Assembly: GCA_002286855.1 (NCBI GenBank)
Contig: NRSV01000003.1
Span: 738,831 to 802,830 of the forward strand
Origin: Bipolaris cookei
Lineage: Eukaryota; Ascomycota; Dothideomycetes; Pleosporales; Pleosporaceae
Reading direction: 5' to 3'
Length of the DNA: 64,000 nt
Shown here: positions 49,429 to 58,554 of the stretch, piece by piece
Position numbering within the stretch: position 1 is the first letter of the stretch
How the letters are laid out: each line of letters begins with the position of its first letter
The notes under the pieces: model-generated
Told to the model about the DNA's origin: nothing
What the model saw: only the letters and a program-made list of their open reading frames with translations
The model's database searches: none
Position numbers and translations under genes: made by a program

Positions 49429-52400
49429 TTGAAACGCATAAACATGTCACGATACTCTGACGTTGATTGCATGAGCAAAACACATAACACAAGACAAATT
49501 ACAATGCCATAATGCTTTGTGTAAGTATGGTTGTGGCTAATTATATAACACGGACCGCATATCGATCCTTTTTTTTAGAAAGAGAGAGAGAGAGGAGATA
49601 TTGCACTATTGAAATCATTAAAAAAAAAGGGACAAGCCATGGGAAACGAAATAATACCATTACGGATATAACACGCGTATGTTGCCTTGTGCTATCCCTT
49701 TTTTGGCTAACAAAATTCTCCCTCCGGAAAAGAAACCCGCCCCCAAAAAAACACCGAGATGAATCGCCAGACGTTCCTAGCCTGGTTAGGATAAACGGGA
49801 GGAAGGAAAAGAAAACGATATTTCATGTTTTGTTGCCCATCGGACCGAAGCTACACTCGGGCCTTCTTGTTGTGTCTCTCAGAAATGTGGGCATTGCATC
49901 AATGGCTGATCGGAGAAGCCGGGTGCACGTGTTTGCTCGCTTTCCAGATTCCTCTTGTCTTACTAGTAGGGGAGGCTTGTGACAACCATACGGCCTTTTG
50001 TCGGTCAACTATTTTTTTGAGCGCGGTGCCTGGTGCCTTGTCTTGAAAAAGCCGTAGTAAATTTACCCAAGTCTTCCCGAAAATGTCTCCCTTTGAGGTT
50101 TCAGTCCCCCACGTACGTGCGTGCCCTCCGTCCATCCCTTCCGTCCTATCCGCCACCCCCGTTGCTGGACCCCTGGTCGCGCTTCTAGGACAAACCATCC
50201 GGTCCCCGCATATCTCGTCTTTCCCACGACCACGTGAACGGACTCTTGAACTCTATGCAGGCACGCTTTTTTTAGACACCTCTTACTTGCTGACCTTTTT
50301 CCACATACACCCTGTACACATCCCCTGACTTCTGTTGTCGACTTTGTGCTCTCGCTGCGTCTCGGGACACGGGTGGCCCAACCGTAGTTTTTCGGCTTCG
50401 TCGCAGATTCGCAGTATGGGCCCATTGTTGGGCTGCGGCTGGGGGATCCAGTGGTTGCACACGTGTATGGTGTAGACGATGTAACACATGTTCAGGTCGG
50501 TTGTATGCTTTCGAGAACTCCGATACCTTTACTGAAAGACAAGATAGTGTTTGGTAATCAGTATAGTAGGTGAGAACTAGACTGGATACCTTCTATGAGA
50601 GGCCTTTAGTCCGAATATATCGTTGCCCTGCGGTAAAGAGTGGTGTAGCGTTCTGTAAGGCGCTCTTTCCTTTATAATGGTCCACGGCTCTGTAATCGAC
50701 GACAGCACACGATGGCTGATCAGATCCCTCTGATGCGCTACGACGCACTGGCTCTCTAATTCGTTCGTAGCCAATCTTTCAAACCCCTCTTAACATTACC
50801 GGAACGGCATCACAACTCCACGGGAACAAGGCGGATCCAGGTGTACGATTAAAATCCGGAACACGATCAGAATATTAGTAGCTCGAACAAGGAGAGTATG
50901 TCCAGATTAGCGAGCTTCTAATCGTTATGTATGCCCTCGTGACGAGACCCACAAAGCAGCCACAATCCAGTGACGGCAATGACGTTAACGAAGCGATAGG
51001 ATGAAAAAGTAACTTGCCTACCCCGGAAAGCAATGATGCCTCTATGCCGAGACAGAAAAAGCAGAGGAAAAGAGGCTCTTCGAAAAATTGAGGGGGGCAA
51101 AAATGATAACAAAAATTGGGGAGAGAGAGAAAAAGAGAGAGGGGGAAGTGATGCTTGTGGCGGGGGAGCAGGAGGGAGAGTAAAAAAGTAAGCTGGCTTG
51201 CTTTTCGTCCCTCCCCCCACCATTTGCTAGAAGTATTGACAGATATCATGATTAAGACTTGTCGTTAGCAACGAGTCGGGCAATAGAGTAAAGGCAAAAA
51301 AAAGCAAAGACGCTTGGAACGCAGGCGCTGATTGCACGGACCGACGTCCTAACCCCCCTCATCTTGCATTTCTGCTCACACCCTTACATCTTGTGCAACA
51401 GCCGCACCAACGTATCCCTTCTTTTTTACTAGGCCCTTCTTACGGGGAACAATTTGTTGCCAAATGGGCGGACAAGCGCCAACAAGGGAGGTGATTGCTG
51501 ACCAAGTACGTATATAGCCGTGATTAGTAAAAAGACGGGCGTGAGCAAGGAACCACAGTGTTGGTACAGAAGGACATGACTAAACGCCAGTTGTATGGTG
51601 CGATTTTGACTTGCTCCCGAATCGTGGCTTGGTGTTGATGTTGACAGGGTTCTTTCTTTTCCCTTCCTTTTTTTCATCGCTTTGCTCGTGGGTGCCGAGG
51701 TAGCGTGGAATACGAATACTTCATTATTTGTGGTGCTGGCATGACGTGCGACGGCGTGTTGCGAGCGACATGTTTTGACTTTGGCCAAGATGTGTGAGAT
51801 AAAAGGGGGGGAAAGCAAAAGATACTCTCGCGAAGCAGTGACGATGGTTCGCGCTAGTCCCTCTGCAGGGAATGCGCGACGATCCCATCTCGTTTGCTGC
51901 GACTCTAGTAAACTTTGCTCAGAACATCAGTCCAGACTTTATCCTCGACCACTGTTGTTTTCGCACTTCTAATTGTAACTTATAATCGCACTGCAACATA
52001 AGCAGGTCCGCCTAACATTCGTCATCCAATATTCAGCTCTCGAGATTCCGCAACCAAGGCACGCCCTACCACACGGCTGAACCTTGATGGCGGGTCGCAA
52101 CCGCGTTTTCGAGAAGATACCGCGCAGGGAAGGATCGTAACCGACGTCTGGGCTAACGAATAGGGTCAAGTTATCGCTGAACGCCTCGAACAGCTATCAG
52201 ACTGGGTTGTAGATTGACAGGGTTTGAAACTTTGTATCTGCTAGATTGATAGATGCCCAGATCTTTTCGATTTCAATCTACCTACATGGCTCCACGATTG
52301 CCGCCACAACATCATTAAATGACAATGCTAAGTACATGGAGTTCAATCCTCTAGAGGGCGTTCGATCATGTTGTCGCATATTTCAAAATCGATCTGTGAA

Positions 52401-52549
52401 TCCTTGAGTTCTAGAAATAATATTCGATTTTCATAAATTATTGGTGTTTGGGTATTTTAAACCTGGATCTCAATCCTAGACGTTTGAGACTTTGCCTGGC
52501 CCCCTTTTGTCCGTCTATGTAACCGACACATATGCTGTGTCAATAAGAC

Positions 52550-52966
52550 ATGGTTATATTATCCGCTTTTCATAGCACTGTTGCAATGTGCCATTGCGTC
52601 TTGAACACAACATACGCGTCATCTGTCGTAAATTATTACAGTGGAGGGACCGTCTCATACGATGACTACTGTTACTCCCCCACTCAATGGCACCGAGAGA
52701 TCTTCATGCATCTCGGAACTTGCGTAAACACCCGACGCATACCTCCAGATGCATGCCTAATGAGGACAATTCCATATAGGATTTGCAAAATGGCATTTCC
52801 AACAAATATGCAAGACCCCCCGAACAAGTGTCATTTATTGGTAGGCGTACTTTGCCGAGTATCCACCACAACGTGTAATATCCTGCAAGAAGACCAATGC
52901 TCGAGTTCGCGTACCGAAGTGTGGATTCTTGTCGGCCTTCAGCCTAAGGCAGGGCAGCCCTATTAG
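52550..52966 (+). CDS. Hypothetical cysteine-rich small protein beside transposons
   Basis: An uninterrupted frame of 138 residues with ten cysteines (positions about 14, 16, 41, 58, 69, 79, 93, 101, 108, 116). The number and spacing would allow five disulphides, as in small secreted proteins. The N-terminus (MVILSAFHSTVA) is only weakly hydrophobic and too short to be a convincing signal peptide, so an upstream exon or a chance ORF are real alternatives. I recognise no family. It ends 150 bases from the left inverted repeat of a pogo-type element, the kind of AT-rich setting where fungal effector genes are often found. No toxicity or host role can be read from the sequence. Confidence 0.35.
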   Translation: MVILSAFHSTVAMCHCVLNTTYASSVVNYYSGGTVSYDDYCYSPTQWHREIFMHLGTCVNTRRIPPDACLMRTIPYRICKMAFPTNMQDPPNKCHLLVGVLCRVSTTTCNILQEDQCSSSRTEVWILVGLQPKAGQPY

Positions 52967-53101
52967 TAAAATATCCGACCGTTCTGTTGTTTCAGCTGCG
53001 AGAACGATCTGAGAAGGGTAAAAGGTCCTAGAGCTGTGCTTGCCCATGTAGCTTGGAGCGGTGAATATATGATTCTTTTTTTCGGAAGATAAAAAAGGTG
53101 C

Positions 53102-53117
53102 ATAACGTCAAAGTATA
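53102..53117. repeat. Left arm of 16-bp inverted repeat flanking both transposons
   Basis: ATAACGTCAAAGTATA, ending in the TA that precedes element 1, is the exact reverse complement of 57310-57325. See the right arm. Confidence 0.85.
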
Positions 53118-53159
53118 GGGTACCCCACCGGGCTGCGCACGCTTTCGGGCCGCGCACAG
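53118..53159 (+). repeat. Left terminal inverted repeat, element 1
   Basis: Begins GGGTACCCCACCGGGCTGCG and is a perfect 42-base match to the reverse complement of 55471-55512. Such identity suggests recent activity or selection on the ends. Confidence 0.95.
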
Positions 53160-54237
53160 TGAACATCATTATCACCACCACCAACATGAGGTTATTAAGC
53201 CACACCATAGCGTTGTATACAGATAATATCTTAGTGTTTTACTAATTAGACCCTTACAAATATTTTGTACTATCTGAATTTTGATGGGAGCGTAACGCTG
53301 CGGCCCGACTTAGTGGTGTGAGCCGGTGTAGGCAATGGAGCTTGTATGGGCTCATCTGAACGCCCACGCCGTAGGCCACCACCACCTGATCGTTTTTGAC
53401 GCTTCTTGGGCTTAGGTGGTGCGTTTAAAGCTTTACGCTTGCCTTTTTGGGAAGTTCGAAGAGCTTTATCGTGGTTTTTCTGCTGCTTTTGGAGCTCTCT
53501 TTGGGCTACTTTCTCAGCCTTCTCCTTCTCCTTCACCCTCTTGTCTCTCTCTCTTCTCTCGAGCCTCCTGTTTAGCCTTTTCGCCTAGGACTTTCTTGGC
53601 ATCTTGAAGCTTCTTAGAATCAGCTTTTCGAGCTTCTCCTACTAGTAATTCAGCGTCTTTTCTAGCTCTTTCATCCTGAGCTTCTTGAAGCTTTCGAGGT
53701 GAGTAGAAGACAGCGTCAGTAGGACGCGTTTGCTTCCCTCCAAGAGGCAGGCGTCTGCCACGCTTTGTACGCTTATTTTTGGTGTCAAGTGATGTAAGCA
53801 GCCCCTCGTTTTCAAGCTGTAGAAGCTTGTCCCGAGTACTAGCGCGGTGAATTGCTCCTTCAAGCTTCCGGACTAGTTCATTACTGTTATCCTTCGCTAC
53901 CTGGGCTAGTAATCGCTGTGTACGCTTCCAATTAGCAGGAGAGAGATGAGATGGGTCCATATTATCGGTCTGTAGAAGTGGAGTAGTGTAATCAAACCTC
54001 TTCGTGACTACTGTCTGATCCATGGGCCAAATGGCAGTGGCTTCAAAAGCAGCGATAATATTAGCTTTGGTGAAGGAGGAGGCGTACGCTGACTTAAATA
54101 AGCGACAGAAATCAGCTTTTACCACTGGAAGAAGCCCTTGGGAGCGTTGTTGTTGCCGCAAGAGTTCAGACGAGTAGTAAGACGAGAGGGGCCCAAATAT
54201 ACCAACATCAAGAGGCTGGAGCGTATGAGTTGAATGG

Positions 54238-54251
54238 NNNNNNNNNNNNNN
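54238..54251. other. Assembly gap of 14 N
   Basis: Fourteen consecutive N bases interrupt the transposase C-terminal part. A further single N occurs at 54687, where transposase sequence resumes. Confidence 0.99.
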
Positions 54252-54686
54252 AACGTTAAGATACTCCAACAGGAGGTAAAGAAACTAGTTGCGAAAGGAA
54301 AAGAACTAGCCATCGAATTCGATACAGCGAAAACAGAGCTAATCCATTTTACAAAAAACAAAAAAAGAAAAGAAATACCTCTAGAGCTCCCTAGTAAGGA
54401 GAAAATCTACCACAAAGATACGATCAAGTGGCTAGGGGTACACCTCGACAACAAGCTATCCTGTCACAAGATGCTAGGAGCACGAATCCAAAAGCTTTGG
54501 GAAGCGTTGGTGAATTGCTACGTACACTATCTGTGAAGACTCAAGACGTTGCGTAAGGAATCAGAACAGAAATTCGTCAACAGAATATATATCATGGGTG
54601 GCTAGCGTACGTGTAGTACCTCGGTAGCACTCAGCCAATCAGCAGCAGAATCCAGGTGTTATGGTAACCCGGTGGTTACCGTGACA
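54252..54686 (+). mobile_element. LINE (Tad-like) reverse-transcriptase fragment between N positions
   Basis: Plus-strand frame from 54252 reads AIEFDTAKTELIHFTK and then DTIKWLGVHLDNKLSC, the late palm/thumb region of non-LTR reverse transcriptases. After a frameshift near 54510 the sequence continues as RTLSVKTQDVA, a stop, then IRTEIRQQ, and ends with more stops. This is unrelated to the minus-strand DDE transposase on either side and is bounded by N bases at both ends. It may be a real insertion or a scaffolding or gap-filling artefact. Confidence 0.7.
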
Positions 54687-55470
54687 NGGGTTGAGGTGAT
54701 GTCGATTTGATCGTCTGTAGGTGGGATCTCTTCTACCCAAGTGTCCTATATATCGTACGCCTCACTTGACATAATGATAGACGTCGGCAGTGTCGTCCCA
54801 TCTGCACAGATCGTTGGCATGATGGTTATCCACTCTCTGTTGCCGTCTTGCACGGCTGCTCTTACTCCATCCTTTACCCAAACAGGCCTACTAAACACCC
54901 TCTTTGACTTATTCTGTACACCAACTAAGAAGCCCTTCTCATCCATATTAAAGGTGAGACGCCTCTCTATCTTATGCTCTACTATTTTCTGATGTAGCAT
55001 ATCAAAATATGAGTCGTACTTATCAATAGAATCAGCCTGGTGGCGTATGCGATCAATACTAGGTGCCCAGCGAGAGATAAGGTGATCGTGGTTTCGGTGA
55101 AGGAAGCGATCAACCTAGCTCATTGACACCGGATCCCCAAAGATTTCTGAGCCGAAATTCTGTATCATCTCTCTCATAGGTGGTAGTCATCTTGTATGAA
55201 GCTCCTCTATATACCGTACAAGCTCCAGCTCTTGTGGTGGCAGTAGGGATTGTCTCATCCCATCACTGGTGGCTTTATCGCGTGAAACCCCTCGCCACCT
55301 TCGTGAGACAGCACTTCGGCTGCAACCGTATTTGGCAGCAACTTCTCGATACATAAAAGATTCTACAAAGTCGCGCGATTTCAGATCTTGAATCGCTTTT
55401 TCGACACCGTTCATATTGATAGAGTTACGACGCGTTGAAGTTTGTGGGTTGTTTGTGGTTGTGGGGTGGG

Positions 55471-55512
55471 CTGTGCGCGGCCCGAAAGCGTGCGCAGCCC
55501 GGTGGGGTACCC
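55471..55512 (-). repeat. Right terminal inverted repeat, element 1
   Basis: Perfect partner of 53118-53159. The following TA (55513-55514) is also the left target dinucleotide of element 2. Confidence 0.95.
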
Positions 55513-55514
55513 TA

Positions 55515-55560
55515 GCGAACCGCTAAGTAGGGCGAACCGCTCACTGTGCCAAGACCCCAC
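55515..55560 (+). repeat. Left terminal inverted repeat, element 2
   Basis: Contains GCGAACCGCT twice, 16 bases apart in phase. Pairs imperfectly with 57264-57309. Confidence 0.9.
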
Positions 55561-55623
55561 TAACTTTGACCATTACACGCGATACCACAACGTAACAATG
55601 GACAAAACACTTTAAAGGAATCC

Positions 55624-56939
55624 CAAATACAGCTTAAATTACAAGCTATTCAACGTGACGCGACACTTAGCCAGAGACGTGCTGCAGCACTTTACAACGT
55701 CCCTCAAAGAACCCTTAGTGATCGACTTGCCGGAATCACTTCTCGACGTGATATACAGCCCAACTCAATGAAGCTACTTGTGACAGAAGTAGAGACGATT
55801 GTCGACTATATACTGGACCTTTATTTGCGAGGATTTTCACTGCGCCTTCCTGCTATCAAAGATCTGGCTGATTCTTTACTGGTTGCCCGCCGCCGCGACC
55901 CTGTTGGCCTAAACTGGCCTAAAGCATTTATAAAGCGTCTCCCAGAGCTAAAGTTGAAGTCCAATCGAAAGTACAACTACATGAGAGCTCTCCGTGAAGA
56001 TTCTGAGCTAGTGCAGGGCTGATTCCGCCTTGTATAGAATACCAAAGCCAAGTATGGGACCCAGGACAACGACATGTACAATTTTGACGAGACGGGCTTC
56101 ATGATGGGCATGCACAACGCGTTAGCAGTAGTCACAGCCTCTGAGCGTCGATCAAGGCCGAAATCTATGCAGCAGGGCAACCGGGAGTGGATTACCAGCG
56201 TGGTTTGTGTCAGCGTAGCTGGCTGGGCAATCCCACCCTTCATCATCTTTGGCGCCAAGCACCACCTCTCTGCTTGGTACAAGGAGGATGGCCTACCTCG
56301 ATATTGGTTTCCTGCAGTCTCCGAGAATGGCTGGGCGACGAATGAGCTTGGCATGAAATGGTTGAAGCACTTTGACAGGCATACGAAAGAGTGTAGTATT
56401 GGAGGCTATCGTCTACTTATTCTAGACGGTCATGAGAGCCGCAATTTGCTCGAGTTCCAGCAATGCTGCACAGAGGCAAATATTATCGCTCTTTGAATGC
56501 CTCCACACTCGTCTCATCTACTACAGCCACTTGATGTAGGCTGTTTCTCGCCTTTGAAGAGGGCGTATGGGCGCCAAGCTGAGGAAATAATGCGCAGTGG
56601 GATCAACCATATGGCGAAGATAGAGTTCTTACCTACCTTCCAGCAGGCCTATCAGAAGACTTTTACAAAGGATAATATCATAGGAGGGTTTCGAGGCGCT
56701 GGCTTAGTCCCACACGACCCAGAGGTGGTGATATCGAAGCTCGACGTTAAGCTACGGACGCCAACACCACCTGCTGCAGAAGATCTGCCCTGGCTGTTGC
56801 AAACCCCAAGCAATACCCTAGAACTAGGATTGCAATCAACGCTGGTGAAATAGAGGATTCAGAGGCATATAGATAGTTCGCCAACAAGTACAGTGGTTGC
56901 TCTTGAAAAGCTAACAAAAGCACAACGCTGAGCTTGAAG
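55624..56939 (+). pseudogene. Broken Fot/pogo-like transposase of element 2
   Basis: The readable frame has an N-terminal psq-type helix-turn-helix (SQRRAAALYNVPQRTL), then a Tc5-type DNA-binding region (LNWPKAFIKRLPEL). The catalytic residues follow in MYNFDETGF, LLILDGHESRN and LQPLDVGCFSPL. In-frame stops interrupt it after SELVQG (56020-56022), shortly after in FRLV-stop-NTKAK, at 56494-56496 just before MPPHSSHLLQPLD, and after LQSTLVK (about 56853). Two fit single transitions from conserved Trp or Gln codons. The first ATG region also contains a stop in its own frame, so no intact start is visible. Inactive as read. Confidence 0.85.
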
Positions 56940-57263
56940 CAGCTAACGTAGCCGCCACGCGACGAAGATCGCATAAAAGAAAGTGATTGCAGAGAAAGTG
57001 AACCCTTACAGTTGAAGATAGAGAGCGATTAGCAGCTCTAAAGGAGTTTGGGGCGCGTAGTGATGGGAAGAAAGCAAAGAAGGGAGCGCGCGCTGAGGTA
57101 AGTGAACCGTCGCAAAGGCACTGTAGACGCTGTGGCGAGGCTGGGCATAACAGGCGCACATCCAAGCAAGATATAGAAGTAAACTCTAAGTAGAATAGTC
57201 TACTACGATTTCTATTTACTATTATGGTCGCATTGTAATAGTCATGTAATGGTCGTGATTTTG

Positions 57264-57309
57264 GTGGGATCTTGGCATAATGAGCGGTTCGCTCTACTGA
57301 GCGGCTTGC
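57264..57309 (-). repeat. Right terminal inverted repeat, element 2
   Basis: Reverse complement matches 55515-55560 at 39 of 46 positions. Its outermost unit reads GCAAGCCGCT, changed by two transitions. Confidence 0.9.
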
Positions 57310-57325
57310 TATACTTTGACGTTAT
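57310..57325. repeat. Right arm of 16-bp inverted repeat flanking both transposons
   Basis: TATACTTTGACGTTAT is the exact reverse complement of 53102-53117. Removing both elements and one TA copy would leave a 30-base perfect palindrome centred on TA. Confidence 0.85.
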
Positions 57326-58554
57326 TGTTATTATCATTTTGGTTTAACGTCCTGTCTCAGTCCTAAGGCTACATAAGACGTGTAAGCTAGTGAAGCTTAC
57401 AAGTATCTACATGGTTCTTATCAATTTGGTGTAGGTGGGGGAGGGGGCTATCTGAATCGAGGTGAGGCTCGTAGCCTAGTGTAGAGGGAGGTAGTAGGGG
57501 GTCCTGCGGGTGGAAGAGAGAGAGGGGGGGTGGGGGTTAAAGCAAAGGCACCTAGTATAGGTGTTGCTCTAGTTTCCTTTATACCAGGCCTGCATTGCAG
57601 CCCTAGTTTCCTCGATAAAGGCTATAGTAGCCTGTGTGCCTATTCTAGTGTCTAGCAGGAAGGGGAGTGATGGGGGGGGGTTCTTGCTAGCCTCTTGCAT
57701 CTTCGTCCTAACCTCCGGAATACATGAGTTGTCTTGCCTGCTTTTCTCTTTTTTTCTCTACAGCTTCACCTCCTAACATTTGACAAATTAGGATTGAACT
57801 TCATCGAAGACTGAAATCCATCTCTATGATGGACGCGATCTCATGTACTGCCATAAACTAGTTGCGTTTACCCGGATCTTCCAAAAAATCCTATGCGATT
57901 ACTTGTATGTAAATTGCCATTACATGAGGCTCAATGACCGTATCTCGAACAAGTGGTAATTGGGAAACATATCGTTGGATGCCTAGGTACAGAAAGGTAG
58001 AACAATCAATTACAAAGCCATAGTAGAAAGAAAGGCTGTAATGCCTACATGATAGAGCATGTACGTGCAAGACCACCTTCCATCGTACATGTCCATTCAG
58101 ATAGTCAAACAAAATAACACAAGTCACACAAAGCCACATATTCATAGTATATTCAGCATGAATACAATCACACAAAGAAGAAGGTAAGAATATTACCCAC
58201 CAGCAGACTACTACAATTATCTGGGAAAAAATTGAAAGATGGATACATAGCACCCACTCAACTCAGAAAAGCTCTCATAACCCTTAGCGACTAACAATGA
58301 AACTAGAAGAGAAAAAAAAGTGACATAGAAAAAAAACGCCCATAGGTCGATGATTCTCTCGACGCTTCCCTGTGCCTTGGTATAGCCTAAGTCCCTTATT
58401 CCTCAAAGAAGATAAAAAAGAAAACCGGAAAACGCCGCATAGATGCTTTACCCACCCCCGTTTGATAGTACAATGTTACACCTTCATTACACAACACTCT
58501 CACATGGCCGGAGATATATGCACTGTATCTGCTTGCATGCTTGAGCGTCTGACG
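57326..58554. other. Repeat-like and AT-rich spacer, no intact gene
   Basis: The part to about 57780 is purine-rich on the plus strand and holds a short minus-strand coding-like remnant (separate entry). A 7-bp hairpin lies at 57382-57400. From 57780 to 58554 the DNA is AT-rich, likely the Sgf11 3' UTR. No other gene recognised. Confidence 0.5.
57552..57760 (-). pseudogene. Coding-like remnant, probably of a repetitive element
   Basis: A minus-strand open frame of about 69 codons ends at TAG 57552-57554. It includes LLDTRIGTQATIAFIEETRA and then AMQAWYKRKLEQ, a regular helical, charged pattern unlike random frames. From memory it resembles the N-terminal ORF of fungal LINE elements, but I cannot confirm that. 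It sits next to two transposons and has no start or flanking exons I can support. Confidence 0.35.

Larger units (their letters stand above)
42854..52549. other. Gene-poor region of about 9.7 kb
   Basis: No gene could be supported. Frames up to 190 codons exist on both strands, but they overlap, have skewed composition and show no motif. Left part (to about 44 kb) should include the CYC8 promoter and leader; a GGGTTAGGGTTA telobox-like motif lies at 43338-43349. Microsatellites lie at 49186-49221 and 49406-49428. From about 52 kb the DNA becomes more AT-rich toward the transposons. Long regulatory DNA, non-coding RNA or decayed repeats are all possible. Confidence 0.5.
53270..55414 (-). pseudogene. 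Broken Fot/pogo-like transposase of element 1
   Basis: The N-terminal part starts at 55414 with a helix-turn-helix (REVAAKYGCSRSAVSRRW), continues through a Tc5-type DNA-binding stretch (VDRFLHRNHDHL) and the catalytic NMDEKGF. The C-terminal part (54237 down to 53270) has the HSTHTLQPLDVGIFGPL block with the third catalytic Asp and a basic tail ending TLPSKFR. In-frame stops occur at the codon after HTR (about 55187), before VDRFLHRN (about 55115) and after SSEAYDI (about 54746). The tail needs a frameshift at about 53514-53536. Roughly 60 middle residues, including the second catalytic Asp, are missing where the N-bounded insert lies. Not functional as assembled. Confidence 0.85.
53118..55512 (-). 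mobile_element. Tc1/pogo-type (Fot-like) DNA transposon, element 1
   Basis: Bounded by 42-bp perfect terminal inverted repeats, 53118-53159 and 55471-55512, and by TA dinucleotides at 53116-53117 and 55513-55514. TA duplication is the hallmark of the Tc1/mariner-pogo superfamily. A minus-strand DDE transposase fills the interior but is broken by stops and a frameshift. The centre is replaced by 54238-54687, which begins with a 14-base N run, ends at a single N and carries LINE-like sequence, so the length given is not the native length. Confidence 0.9.
55515..57309 (+). mobile_element. Tc1/pogo-type DNA transposon, element 2
   Basis: Bounded by 46-base imperfect terminal inverted repeats, 55515-55560 and 57264-57309 (seven mismatches, six of them transitions), with TA at 55513-55514 and 57310-57311. 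Carries a plus-strand pogo/Fot-like transposase with several stops. Each end starts with two copies of a GCGAACCGCT-like unit, a likely transposase-binding repeat. It abuts element 1 through the shared TA. Confidence 0.88.

Noticed and set aside
49168..49440. Regularly repeated units that could suggest a CRISPR array
   Set aside because: They are simple CATA and CA microsatellites without spacers, in a eukaryotic genome.
57891..58253. 120-codon minus-strand frame, Cys- and aromatic-rich
   Set aside because: AT-rich DNA next to repeats, no domain, likely 3' untranslated DNA of SGF11.
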